From Strix aluco (Eukaryota; Chordata; Aves; Strigiformes; Strigidae): a DNA stretch of 64,000 nt. The notes beneath the pieces are model-generated. The model saw only the letters and a list, made by a program, of their open reading frames with translations. It was not told the DNA's origin and did no database searches. The position numbers and the translations under genes were made by a program. Of the stretch, positions 12,201 to 25,359 are shown piece after piece (the first letter of the stretch is position 1; every line of letters begins with the position of its first letter). Location of the stretch: the NCBI RefSeq assembly GCF_031877795.1, contig NC_133957.1:7414351-7478350 (forward strand), given 5' to 3'.

Positions 12201-13863
12201 CCCACCAAGCCCCTTCGGCCGTGGCACCGCGACACCCACCTGGAGTTCCTGGAGCTGGGGGGGCGGCCGGCCTTGGTGGTCTGCAGCGGCACGAGGAGGC
12301 CACTGGTCTACCGGTGGAGCGGGGCGGCCTTCGCCCCCCACACCGACATCCCCCACGTGCCCGACGTCTACGCCGCGAAGCACTTCCGCCTGCGGGGTCA
12401 CGTCTTCCTCTGCCTCACCCGCTTCCTGGGGGACGCCAAGGTGAGGGCAGGGCTGGGGCGGGGCATGTCTGGTGTCAGGACGTGGTTGTGGGGGGCCACC
12501 AGCATTGGGGGAGTCCATGGGGGTCATCACATGTCCATGGGGGTCCATCACGTGTCCATGGGGGTCCATCACCATCATGTGGTTATGGGGGGCCACCAGC
12601 ATTGGGGGGTCCTTGGGGGTCCATCACCATCTTGTGGTTATGGGGGGCCACCAGCATTGGGGGGTCCATCACCATCTTGTGGTTGTGGGGGGCCACCAGT
12701 GTCATGAGCCCATGGGGGTCATCACGTATCCATGGGGGTCCATCACCATCACGTGTCCATGGGGGTCCATCTCCATCATTTGTTTATGATGCCCGTATGA
12801 ACCCTTCCCATGATGCTCTTGGCCCAATGCAGCCCTTCCCATGATGCCCCACCACCCACCCAACCCTTCCATGATGCCCACCAACCCACCCCAACTCTCC
12901 CATGGTGGCCACCACCCACCCAAACTCTCCCATGGTGGCCACCACCCACCCAAACTCTTCTCATGATGCCCACCACCCCAACCCACCCCTTCCTCTGACA
13001 TCCACCACCCAACCCAACCCAACCCAACCCATCCTGTGATGTCCACCATGCATCCAAACCCTTCCCATGATGCCCACCACCAACCCCAAACCCTTCCCAT
13101 GATGCCCACCACCCACCCCAACCCTCCCATGATGCCCACCACCCACCCCAACCCTCCCATGGTGGCCACCACCCACCCCAACCTCCCACGGTGGCCACCA
13201 CCCAACTCAACCCTTCCTCTGATGTCCACCACCCAACCCAACCCAATCCAACCCACACCCATCCTGTGATGTCCACCATGCATCCAAACCCTTCCCATGA
13301 TGCCCACCACCCACCCCAACCCTCCCATGGTGGCCCACCACCCACCCCAACCCTCCCATGGTGGCCACCGCCCCACCCCAACCCTTCCCATGGTGGCCAC
13401 CACCCAACTCAACCCTTCCTCTGATTTCTACCACTCACCCAACCCTTCCCATGATGCTCATCACCCAACCCAACCCTTCCCATGGTGGCCACCACCCACC
13501 CAAACTCTTCCCATGATGCCCACCACCCACCCAACCCTTCCCATGATCCTTTGCTCCCAGGTGATGCGTTGGGAGGGTTCTATGTTCCGGGAGGTGCAGC
13601 AGGTACCGGCACGGGGCTCGTTGGTCTTCCAACCATTGGCGTTGGCCGGCCAACGTTACGTCATCTTGGGCAACGACTACGCCCCGAGCCGCGTCTACCG
13701 CCTCGGGCCCGGTGGCCACCTGGAGCCCATCCAGGAGCTGCTGGCCCCCACGCCACGTGCCTTTGCCCCCCTCTCCGTGGGTCACCGTCACTTTTTGGTG
13801 GCCTCCAGCTTCAAAGGGGCCACCCAAATCTACCGGCATGTCACCGTTGACTTGGGGTCTTGA
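3238..13863 (+). CDS. LGI4: LGI4, leucine-rich glioma-inactivated protein 4 (9 exons, frame broken in places)
   Basis: Secreted LRR/EPTP protein; family knowledge: it binds ADAM22 and is needed for Schwann-cell myelination. Exons: 3238-3501 (ATG, Leu-rich signal peptide APPLLLVLLLV, then LRRNT motif CECDRESALC), 5001-5072, 6286-6356, 6878-6949 (FIEDNDVGTI) and 7675-7747 (SLANNRLETLPPG), the LRR exons; 8811-8981 (LRRCT, DLRGNPFQCDCR); 9801-9966, 11931-12440 and 13561-13863, the EPTP propeller. The last exon is intact, starts VMRWEGSMFREVQQ and ends VTVDLGS plus TGA. Every junction is GT/AG. LRR exons in this family are 72 nt; two here are 71 and 73. Further breaks: exon 1 (between signal and LRRNT, and a C run near 3480), C run near 8881, near 9940, and three in exon 8 (near 12090, 12180, 12213). 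Most sit in G/C runs, so assembly error is likelier than decay. Convergent with FXYD3, as in mammals. Confidence 0.9.
3520..3835. repeat. C-homopolymer-rich low complexity in LGI4 intron 1
   Basis: Runs of 6-12 C separated by short words such as GGGACC and AACCCC. Both strands give long proline- or glycine-rich frames with no other gene feature. Confidence 0.7.
3839..3852. promoter_or_regulatory. Full CRE inside a 14-bp perfect palindrome, with flanking GC boxes
   Basis: CGATGACGTCATCG is a perfect palindrome containing the complete cAMP response element TGACGTCA (3842-3849). CCCCGCCCCC boxes lie on both sides, near 3818 and 3860. It sits 340 bp into LGI4 intron 1. This is a good CREB/ATF site by sequence; use is inferred. 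Confidence 0.5.
3960..4960. repeat. About 187-bp tandem repeat, five copies, in LGI4 intron 1
   Basis: The phrase CAGGACTCTCTTGTCC recurs near 4019, 4206, 4391, 4577 and 4765, giving a period of about 187 bp. Each unit is itself made of CCCAGTTTAGCCCAGTTT-type short blocks. Copies are highly similar, which suggests recent homogenisation. Confidence 0.85.
5073..6240. repeat. Minisatellite GTCCCCAAGGTCCCCA in LGI4 intron 2
   Basis: Degenerate array of GTCCCCAAGGTCCCCA and GTGTCC blocks filling most of the intron between exons 5001-5072 and 6286-6356. Sense strand C-rich. Confidence 0.8.
6360..6870. repeat. Minisatellite GGCACTGGGAGG in LGI4 intron 3
   Basis: Array of GGCACTGGGAGG/GGGACTGGG blocks of about 12-24 bp. 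Here the LGI4 sense strand is G-rich, opposite to the preceding intron. Confidence 0.8.
6955..7610. repeat. Minisatellite GGGGACACTGGGGACACC in LGI4 intron 4
   Basis: Array of GGGGACAC(T/C)-type units with ATGCCCTTGGGGACA variants. G-rich on the LGI4 sense strand, with regularly spaced GGGG tracts. Confidence 0.8.
7755..8640. repeat. Minisatellite GGGGGACATGGGGACACA in LGI4 intron 5
   Basis: Array of GGGGACATGGGGGACA and GGGGACACAGATG units filling the intron before the LRRCT exon. Many GGGG/GGGGG tracts within 10 bases of each other make it a strong G-quadruplex candidate on the sense strand. Confidence 0.8.
8990..9700. repeat. Minisatellite CCTGGGTCCCCCCAATCC in LGI4 intron 6
   Basis: About 24-bp units ending in CCTGGGTCCCCCCAATCC with variable words in between (for example AGACACCTGG, AGATGCCTGG). 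No exon signals inside. Confidence 0.85.
9990..10720. repeat. Minisatellite CTCAAAAATGGCCTGAGGGACC in LGI4 intron 7, first part
   Basis: Degenerate array of about 22-24 bp units of the CTCAAAAATGG/CCTGAGGGACC type. Nothing gene-like is seen. Confidence 0.8.
10820..11880. repeat. Minisatellite CCCCAATGTCCCCGATGTCC in LGI4 intron 7, second part
   Basis: Array of CCCCAATGTCCCCGATGTCC joined to CCATAGGGTCATCACTGTCA; composite unit about 40-60 bp. It runs up to the acceptor of the exon at 11931. Confidence 0.8.
12470..12790. repeat. Minisatellite in LGI4 intron 8, first part
   Basis: A few copies of a block containing GGTTATGGGGGGCCACCAGC and GGGGGTCCATCACCAT. Starts about 30 bp after the donor at 12441. 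Confidence 0.75.
12800..13545. repeat. Minisatellite CACCCAACCCTTCCCATGAT in LGI4 intron 8, second part
   Basis: Array of CCCATGATGCCCACCACCCA and CCCATGGTGGCCACCACCCA units of about 30 bp, ending at the acceptor of the last LGI4 exon. Confidence 0.8.
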
Positions 13864-15014
13864 GGGACCGTTGTGGTGGGACGTGAGGGACATCAAGCGT
13901 GACGTCATCATGGGGACATCAGATGTCACAGCGGGGAGGTGGCTGAAGGACGTGGGGACAGCGGCCGTGATGTCATCGTGGATCTGGGCACTTGAGGGAC
14001 GCGGGGGACGTCAAACATCCTCTGGTACCAGGACATGGGACATTGGTCATCGTGTCACTGTGGAGTTGGGGGGTCTGAGGGACATCAAACATCCCGTCAT
14101 CGTGGAGCTGGGGGCTGGAGGGACATGGGGACATCAATCGGGATGCCATCGTGGATCTGTCACCTGGAGACATCATGTCATAGAGGGTCTGAAGGACTTG
14201 GGGACATCAGCTGTCACATCACCACGGATGTGGCACCTGAGGGACATGGGGGACATCAACCATCCTGTCACCTCACCGTGGACCTGGTGCCTGAGGGACA
14301 TGGGGACATCAGTCACCAGGTCATCGTGCACCTGGATGCCAAAGGGAGATGGGGGACACGGGCCACCACGTCACCAAAGGTGACCTGGGGACATGGGCCA
14401 CCATGTCCCCAGGGATGTGGGCACCTTGGGGACGTGGGGACATCAACCACCACATCACTGTGGACCTCCGTGCCTGAGGGGACATGGTGACATAGGCCAC
14501 CATGTCACTGGGGACATGAGGACCTTGTCCCCTGCTGGTGTCACCCATCGGCACCACATTGTCCTCAACACCTCACCCAGCATCCCCCCAGTTCCAGTGT
14601 CACCATTAGTCCCATGCCATCCCTGTCCCTGATGTCACCATTGGCCCCATGTCACCTGGTGCCACCATCTACCCAAGGTCCCCAAGGCCACCATCAACCC
14701 AACGTCACTGTTGGCCCCACATCACCTTGTAACCTCCCAGTGCCACCATCTACTCGATGTCCCCAAGGCCACCATCAACCCAATGTCACTGTTGGCCCCA
14801 CGTCATCTTGTCACCTCCAGGTGCCACCATCTACCTGATGTCCCCAAGGCCACCATCAACTCAATGTCACCTCCAGGTGCCACCACCTACCCAGCCTCAT
14901 CCCCAGTGCCACCACTGTCCCTCTGTCCCCTCTCCCTGATGCCACCACAGGGAACGCTCCCCTCCCCCTCCCCCTCCCCAAATAACCAAATTTACCTTTT
15001 TTTTTAACATTTCT

Positions 15015-15020
15015 TTTATT
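15015..15020 (-). terminator. FXYD3: FXYD3 poly(A) signal AATAAA
   Basis: Reads TTTATT on the plus strand and AATAAA on the minus strand, 138 bp after the FXYD3 stop codon, followed on the minus strand by an A-rich stretch. Suitable spacing for the 3' end of the transcript. Confidence 0.6.
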
Positions 15021-15064
15021 AATTTCCCCTTTCCTTGCATTTTTCTGGGGGGATTTCACCCCAA

Positions 15065-15070
15065 AATAAA
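15065..15070 (+). terminator. LGI4: Candidate LGI4 poly(A) signal AATAAA
   Basis: First clear plus-strand AATAAA after the LGI4 stop. It lies inside the predicted FXYD3 3'UTR, so the two convergent transcripts would overlap by roughly 50-100 nt. Confidence 0.45.
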
Positions 15071-15157
15071 CCCGCTCCTCCCCCACCCTCTCCCCACCTC
15101 CATGTGTCACTGGGGCCACCCGGGTCCCCTCTGGGCTTGGGGACACATGGGGACACC

Positions 15158-18100
15158 TCAGCACGTGCTGGCGGCTCCTGTGGAGAAATGGGGGGGGGTC
15201 AGGTGGTACCCGGACACCTGGGGGGTCCCCCCCCGGACAGCTGGGGGGTGTGTCCTCCCCCCAGGACACTTGGGGGTGTCCCCAGGCTGGGGGGGAGGGG
15301 ACTTACCGGGACCCACAAGGTGGGACATTTCCGGAGGGGGACGGTGCCGGCTGCGGGGGGTGGGAGGGGTTAGAGGGGCTGTGACACCCCCATGTCCTCT
15401 GTGACCCCCCCATGTGTCCCCCATGTCCCCATGTCCCCCCATGTCCTCCATGTCCCCGTGTCCCCCCATGTGTCCCGTGTCCCCATGTCTTCCCATGTCC
15501 CCCCACATCCATGTCCCCATGTCCTCCATGGCCCTCATGTCCCGTGTCCCCATGTCCCTCCATGTGTCCCCCATGTCATCTATGTGTCCCCATGTCCCCA
15601 TTGTCCCCCATATGTCCCCAATGTCCTCCATGTCCCCCCTATATGTCCTGTGTCCCCATGTCCTCCCATATGTCCCTCCACATCCATGTCCCCATGTCCC
15701 GTGTCCCCATGTCCTCCCACATCCATGTCCCCAATGTCCCCATGTCCCATGTCCCCATGTCCTCCATAACCCCATGTGTCCCCCCATGTCCCCTGTGTCC
15801 CCCTGTCCTCCCATGTGTCCCTCCTTGTCCTCTATGTGTCCCCTTGTCCTCTATGTGTCCCCAATGTCCTCCCATGTGTCCCCATGTCCCAAATGTCCCC
15901 AATGTCCCCATGACCCCCATGTCCCCCATGTGTGTCCCCATGTCCCCCATAACCCCCCATGTCCCCTGTGTCCCCATGTCCCCATTGTCCCCAATGTCCT
16001 CCATGTCCCCCATGTGTCCCCATGTCCCCCCATGTGTCCCTCCTTGTCCTCTATGTGCCCCCATGTCCCCAATGTCCCCATTATCCCCCCATGTGTCCCC
16101 ATTGTCCCCAAGACCCCCATGTCCCCCATGTGTGTCCCCATGTCCCCCATGTGTGTCCCCATGTCCCCCATAACCCCCCATGTCCCCTGTGTCCCCATGT
16201 CCCCTGTGTCCCCAATGTCCTCCATGTCCCCCATGTGTCCCCATGTCCCCCCATGTGTCCTTCCTTGTCCTCTATGTGTCCCTGTGTCCCCAATGTCCCC
16301 ATTATCCCCCCATGTGTGTCCCCATGTCCTCCATAACCCCCCATGTCCCCTGTGTCCCCATTGTCCCCAATGTCCTTCATGTCCCCCATGTGTCCCCCCA
16401 TGTGTCCCGTGTCCCCATGTCCTCCCATGTCCTCCCACATCCATGTCCCCAATGTCCCCATGTCCCATGTCCCCATGTCCTCCATAACCCCATGTGTCCC
16501 CCCATGTGTCCCCCCATGTCCCCTGTGTCCCCATGTCCCTCCATGTGTCCCCCTTGTCCTCTATGTGTCCTCATGTCCCCAATGTCCCATGTCCCCATGT
16601 GTCCCCATGTCCCCAATGTCCCCCATGTGTCCCCAAGGTCCCTGTGTCCTCTATGACCCCCCATGTGTCCCCTTGTCCTCCATGACCCCCCATGTCCCCA
16701 GTGTCTCCCAATGTCCCCTCATGTCCCACCTGGCTTTGCTCCGGCACTTGCACTTCCCACCTGGGAGGGGACACAAGAGGTGACACCTGTTGGGGGGGGG
16801 GGAAGGGGACAAGACACATGTCCCCGTCCCCCCCAAGGGACATCGAGCCCAGGGGACCCCCTGGGGACCACTCCGGTGACATGGGGACTCCCCCCAAGTG
16901 ACACAGGGACACTCCAGGTGACACAAAGACCCCCCTGTGACACAAAGAGACCCCCCCCCTCCCCCCGGTGACATGGGGACCCCCCGGTGACACTCACTGA
17001 GGAGGACGATGATGCCGATGACACAGAGGATGGCGGCCACCACCAGCCCTGCCACACGCAGGCTGTGCCAGTCTGGGGCGGGACAACACACACACAGTGG
17101 GGACACCCCTGTCACCTCCTTGGGGACCTCTCTGTCATCCCCCCCCTCTTGGGGAACCCCCTGGGGACAACCTTGTCACCCCTTTGGGGACACCCTGTCA
17201 CCCCCCTTGGGGACACCTTTGTCACCCCTTTGGGGACACCCCATCAACCCCACCTTGGGGACACCCTGTCACCCCCCTTGGGGACCTCCCTGTCACACCC
17301 CCCCCCCCTTGGGGACCCCCCGGGGGACAACCTTGTCACGCCTTTGGGGACACTCCGTCAACCCCATCTTGGGGACATCCCTGTCACCCCCTTGGGGACA
17401 CCCTGTCACCCCCTTGGGGACACCCCATCAACCCCACCTTGGGGACACCCCTGTCACCCCCTTGGGAACCTTCCTGTCACCCCCCCCTTGGGGAACTCCC
17501 TGGGGACAACCTTGTCACCTCTTTGGGGACACCCCAATGACCCCCCTCTTGGGGCTGTCACCCCCCTTGGGGACACCCCTGTCACCCCTGTCCCACTCAC
17601 CGTACTGGAAGGGACTGACGGCATCTGGTGGGGAGGGGGAGGAGTCAGAGGGACCCAGACTGGGACACCAGTATGGACTCCCCCAGTATCCCACTATCAC
17701 CTGCTGCCGTTCCCAGTATGACCCTCCCGCTACTCCCAGTCCACCCGCTCACTCCCTCCCAGTATGAATCGCTCCCATTCCCAGTATGGCTCCTCCCCAC
17801 ACCCAGTATGACCCACCCCCTCCAGTATGACCCCTCCAGCCCAGCCCAGCCCCCTCCCATTCCCAGTATAGCCCTCCCAGTTTGTCCCAGTCACTCACCG
17901 GGGAAGAGGGAGTTTGCTGTCACCGGGTACAAAGCTGGGGGGTAGCAAAAACCAGTTGGGGAGGCTCAACTGTCCCAGTGCCTCCAGTTCCCCCAATTAC
18001 CCCCAGCTCCCTCCTAGTTGCCCCCCAACCCCTCCCAGTTCCCCCCAGTCTCCCCAAGTACCCCCCAGTTCCCTCTCAGTTTTCCCAGTTCCCCCCTAAT

Positions 18101-18983
18101 GACCCTCAATTTCACCTCAATTACTCCCAGTTCCCTCCCAGTCTCACCAGTTACCCCCTAAATTACCCTCAGTTTCCCTCCAGTTCCCTCCCAGTTTCCC
18201 CCAGTTCCCCCCTAAATTACTGTTGCCCACATTTCCCTCCCAGTTCCCCAGTTCTGCCCCTATTACCCCAGTTCCCCCAGTTCTGTCCCAAATACCCCCA
18301 GTTCCCTCCCAGTTCTGCTCCTATTACCCCCAGTTCCCTCCCAGTTCCCCCAGTTCTGCTCCTGTTACCCCCAGTTCCCTCCCAGTTCCCCCAGCTCTGT
18401 CCCAAATACCCCCAGTTCCCTCCCAGTTCCCCCAGTTGTGCCCCAGTTACCTCCCAGTTCCCCCAGTACAGTTGTGCCCCAGTTCCCTCCCAGTTCCCCC
18501 AGTTCTGCTCCTGTTACCCCCAGTTCCCTCCCTGTTCCCCCAAGCTCTGTCCCAAATACCCCCAGTTCCCTCCCAGTTCCCCCAGTTGTGGCCCAGTTAC
18601 CTCCCAGTTCCCCCAGTTGTGCCCCAATTCCCTCCCAGTTCCCCCAGTTCCTTCCCAGTTCTGCCCCTATTACACCCAGTTCCCTCCCAGTTCCCCCAGT
18701 TCTGCCCCTATTACCCCCAGTTCCCTCCCAGTTCCCCCAGTTCTGCCCCTATTACCCCCAGTTCCCTCCCAGTTCCCCCAGTTGTGCCCCAGTTCCCTCG
18801 CAGTTTCCCCAGTTCTGTCCCAAATACCCCCAGTTCCCTCCCAGTTCTGCTCCTATGACCCCCAGTTCCCTCCCAGTCCCCCCAGTTCCTCTCCAACTGC
18901 TCCCAGTCCCCCCCCCCCCCAGTTCCTCCAGTCCTCCCAGTACCTGCCAGCAGCACCAGGCCCTCTGAGGTGTCCCACAGCAT
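15158..18983 (-). CDS. FXYD3: FXYD3, FXYD-domain regulator of Na,K-ATPase (7 coding exons, complete)
   Basis: Small type I membrane protein that modulates Na,K-ATPase. Coding exons: 18944-18983 (ATG), 17899-17934, 17601-17624, 16998-17072, 16730-16760, 15307-15350, 15158-15177 (TGA). They total 270 nt in one unbroken frame, 89 residues; human FXYD3 has 87. Seen: Leu-rich signal peptide (residues 1 to about 16), family signature PFQYD at 30-34 followed by WHSLR, one hydrophobic segment at about 40-58 with the invariant-type G42 and S59, then KCKCR at 61-65 and a short cytoplasmic tail ending STC. The FXYD motif is split by an intron between Tyr33 and Asp34. Position supports FXYD3: tail-to-tail with LGI4, as in mammals. 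The tail ending resembles FXYD4 as much as FXYD3. A 5' noncoding exon probably lies upstream but could not be placed. Confidence 0.88.
15380..16720. repeat. Minisatellite CCCCATGTCCCC in an FXYD3 intron
   Basis: Dense array of CCCATGTCCCC, CCATGTGTCC and CCAATGTCC blocks of 10-14 bp with longer higher-order copies (for example CTTGTCCTCTATGTGTCC). It fills the intron between coding exons 16730-16760 and 15307-15350. Confidence 0.85.
17095..17580. repeat. Minisatellite TTGGGGACACCCCTGTCACC in an FXYD3 intron
   Basis: About 22-24 bp units of CTTGGGGACACCC + TGTCACCCC, located between coding exons 17601-17624 and 16998-17072. Confidence 0.85.
17960..18925. repeat. Minisatellite CCCCCAGTTCCCTCCCAGTT in an FXYD3 intron
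   Basis: Array of CCCAGTTCCCTCCCAGTT units with TCTGCCCCTATTACC and TCTGTCCCAAATACC inserts. It fills the intron after the signal-peptide exon. Confidence 0.85.
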
Positions 18984-18989
18984 CTTCTG

Positions 18990-20390
18990 ACCTTTGACCC
19001 TGGGGTGGGGGGGAGGGGGGGACAATCCTTGAGGACCCAGGAGTCTGGAGAGGGGGGGGGAGGGGTGTGTGTGTGTGTGTGTGTGCCCCCCCCCCCTCCC
19101 CCCACGCTCCCAGTGGCCCCGGGCATCCGGGTGGGGGAGGGGAGGGTGAGTCACAGCAGATTCCTGACTGGGGCGTTACTGGGAGGGCTGGGACGACTGG
19201 ATCGCCTCGGGGGGGGGGGGGAGGGGGGGGGACACACACACACACGACACATTCCGGACCCCTGGGACCCCCCTACTCAGTTCAGGGTCAAAAAGGGACC
19301 CCCCCCGCACCCACCAGGGGACACCCCCACCCAAGGGACACCCCCCCCAAGGGACCCAGGTGTGCTGGGGACCCCCCACCCAAGGGACACCCCCACCCAG
19401 AGGGCCCCCACCCGGGGGGACCCAGACCCAGGCGTCCTGGGGACCCCCCCCCCCCCAGTGGACCCAGGTGTCCTGGGGACCCCTACCCAGGGACCCCCCC
19501 CACCCAGGGGACCCCCCCACTCAAGGACCCCCCTGGAGGGGACCCAGGTGTCCTGGGACCCCCCAGCCACGAGACACCCCCCCTCCATGGGACACCCCCA
19601 CCCCCGGGACCCCCCCCCCAGGGGACCCAGGTGTCTTGGGGACCCCCATCCAGGGGACCCCCCCCTCACCCAGGGGACTCCCCCCCCGCCCCCCAGGGGA
19701 CCCAAACCTCCGGGGTGCCCCCACGCACCTTCCCACAGCAGCAACGAGCGAAAGAGGAATGGGGTGGGGGGGGCGGGGGGGGGGGGGAAGAAGAACCACA
19801 CCTAGGAGGGGGCGGGGCTACACCTGGGGGGGTGGGGCCACACCGAGGTGGGTGGGGCCATAGGTGCCAGGAGCCACCCCCACCCCCCTGGACGCCTGGG
19901 TCCCTTCCCCCACTTTCTCCTCCCCCCCCCCCCCCCCCCCCCTCCCGGGGTGCTCAATGGGGGCTGTGTCCTCCCCTCCCCCCCCTCCTCACCCCCCCTC
20001 CTCCCCCCTCCTCACCCCCTCCCCCCCCGCGGCCTCCTGGGTCCCCTCCCCCCACCCAGATGGATTCAATAGAGCCTTGTTCTCCCACGCACACACCCGG
20101 ACGCTTGGGTCCCCCGTGGGTTCCCCCCCCTCTCTCCCCTCCCCCCTCCTCCCCCCCTCCCGACCCCTCTGACCCCTCCCCCCACCCCACAAAGGTCCCA
20201 TTGAGGCTTTTCCCGCCTCCCCCGTGGGGTCATGGGGGTCACCCGGCCGCCCGCCTGGGTCCCCTTTTGGGGCGGGTGACAGGGAGGGGACCCAAGTGTC
20301 CGTCTGTTGGCTCTGCCCCTGACACCCCCACTGCACCCCCCACCCTGTGACCCACCCGGCCAGGTGACACCCCCCACCCCTCCCCCCAGG
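18990..20390. other. FXYD3 upstream spacer: C-rich low complexity and minisatellite
   Basis: Contains a (GT)n run at 19065-19085, short CA runs near 19232, and at 19280-19700 a degenerate array of GGGACCCAGGTGTCCTGGGGACC and GGGACACCCCCACCC blocks. Long C runs occupy 19920-20170. The FXYD3 promoter and any 5'UTR exon should lie here, but no decisive signal is visible. Confidence 0.5.
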
Positions 20391-20429
20391 ACACCCAGAC
20401 ATCCACCCATGGCCTTGGGGTGTTCCTGG

Positions 20430-21300
20430 TGTGGGTGCTGGGTATACCACTGTAGTGTGGTGTGGGTGCTGGGTGTAGCGTGACATGGGTGCTGGGTGTA
20501 ACCACTGTAGCGCAGTGTGGGTGCTGGGTGTAACCACTGTAGTGCGGTGTGGGTGCTGGGTGTAGCGTGACATGGGTGCTGGGTGTAACCAGTGTAGCGC
20601 GGTGTGGGTGCTGGGTGTAGCGCGACGTGGGTGCTGGGTGTAACCAGTGTAGCGCGGTGTGGGTGCTGGGTGTAGTGCGACGTGGGTGCTGGGTGTAACC
20701 ACTGTAGCGCAGTGTGGGTGCTGGGTGTAGCGCGACGTGGGTGCTGGGTGTAACCAGTGTAGCGCGGTGTGGGTGCTGGGTGTAGCGCGACGTGGGTGCT
20801 GGGTGTAACCACTGTAGCGCGGTTGTGGGTGCCGCTTGTAGTGCGGTGTTGGTGCCAGGTGTAACCTCTGTAGCACAGCGTGGGTGCCGGGGTGTCAGCC
20901 GGGTGTAGCACTGCGTGGGTGCTGGTTATTCGCCGCCTGTAGCGCGTTGTGCTCCAGGTGTAGCATAGCGCGGTGGTGCGGTGGTGCGCGAGCCGGTGCA
21001 GCGTGACGCGGTGGTGTGTGAGCCGGGTGTTGCGCTGGTGTAAGGCGGTGTAGTGGTGTGTCAGCCGGTGTGTCAGGCAACTGTTAACCAGGTGTAGTCT
21101 GGCGTAGTGACACAACGGTGCCGGAGCCGGGTGTTGTCCTGGTGTAGTGCAGTGTAGGAGTGTGCAAGCCGGGTGTTAACCAGGTGTAGGAAGTAGGAAG
21201 CAGGGGTGTTACCTGGGTGTATATATGTCACACTGGTGTGCGAGCCGGGTGTTGTCCAGGTGTAGGAAGTAGGCAGAGGGGGTGTTATCTGGGTGATACA
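20430..21300. repeat. 55-bp minisatellite GGTGCTGGGTGTAACC
   Basis: TGTAACCA(C/G)TGTAGCGC recurs at 55-bp spacing (about 20586, 20641, 20696). Each unit pairs GGTGCTGGGTGTAGCG with GGTGCTGGGTGTAACC. Copies decay to the right, with GAGCCGGGTGTT variants up to about 21300. Confidence 0.85.
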
Positions 21301-21696
21301 TGTCACACCTCTGTGTGAGCCGGGTGTTGTCCGAGGCGTAGCGCGGTGCAGCGGCGGGTGTTATCCGGGTGTAGCACAGTGTGGCGGTGCGGCACCAAGC
21401 TGGGTGTCACCGTGTGCACGTGTCAGGTGGCGCTGGGTGTCCCAGCGTGCATCAGTTGTGTGTGTGTGTGTGTGGTCCCGGCACATCTCCGCCTGTTGGC
21501 GTCAGGCCCACGGTGGCATCAGGTGGTGTCACCCCACGCTGGGACAGCAACGCCGAGAACCGTTGCGCCCCCCCCGCCATGTTCCCCCTTTATGGGACAG
21601 GCGGGGATGGGGACATATGTGACACGCGTGTCGCTGCCCACACACGTGTGTCCACACACACACACACACGCATGCACAGGCAGCGCTTTGGGAGTC

Positions 21697-21702
21697 TTTA
21701 TT
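21697..21702 (-). terminator. Poly(A) signal AATAAA of the left NIDO gene
   Basis: TTTATT on the plus strand, AATAAA on the minus strand, 140 bp after the predicted stop codon at 21842-21844. A (CA)n run follows in the direction of transcription. Confidence 0.55.
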
Positions 21703-21841
21703 GGTGTTTCCGTGGTGACGTGTCCCCCGTGGTGACGTGTCCTTCTGTGGGCGGGTGGGGAGGGGTGTTAGAGGACCTCGGCGTCCGGGTGTGTGTGTCC
21801 CCACCCCACCCCACCCCTCCCCAGGCACCCAGATCAACCGC

Positions 21842-25352
<3,511 letters not shown>

Positions 25353-25359
25353 CTGTCTG

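Larger units (their letters stand above)
13864..15100 (+). other. LGI4: LGI4 3'UTR, largely minisatellite
   Basis: After the TGA the sequence is repeat-derived: 13870-14520 holds GACATCA/GTCATCGTGGA blocks and 14530-14900 holds CCCCAAGGCCACCATCAACC and TGTCACTGTTGGCCCC blocks. The first plausible plus-strand poly(A) signal AATAAA lies at 15065-15070. No other gene is seen here. Confidence 0.55.

Noticed and set aside
15412-16656. Several overlapping plus-strand frames of CPHVP/MSP repeats
   Set aside because: All are frames of the CCCCATGTCCCC minisatellite inside an FXYD3 intron.
19005-20350. Pro/Gly-rich plus-strand frame upstream of FXYD3
   Set aside because: C-run low complexity; no initiation or domain features.
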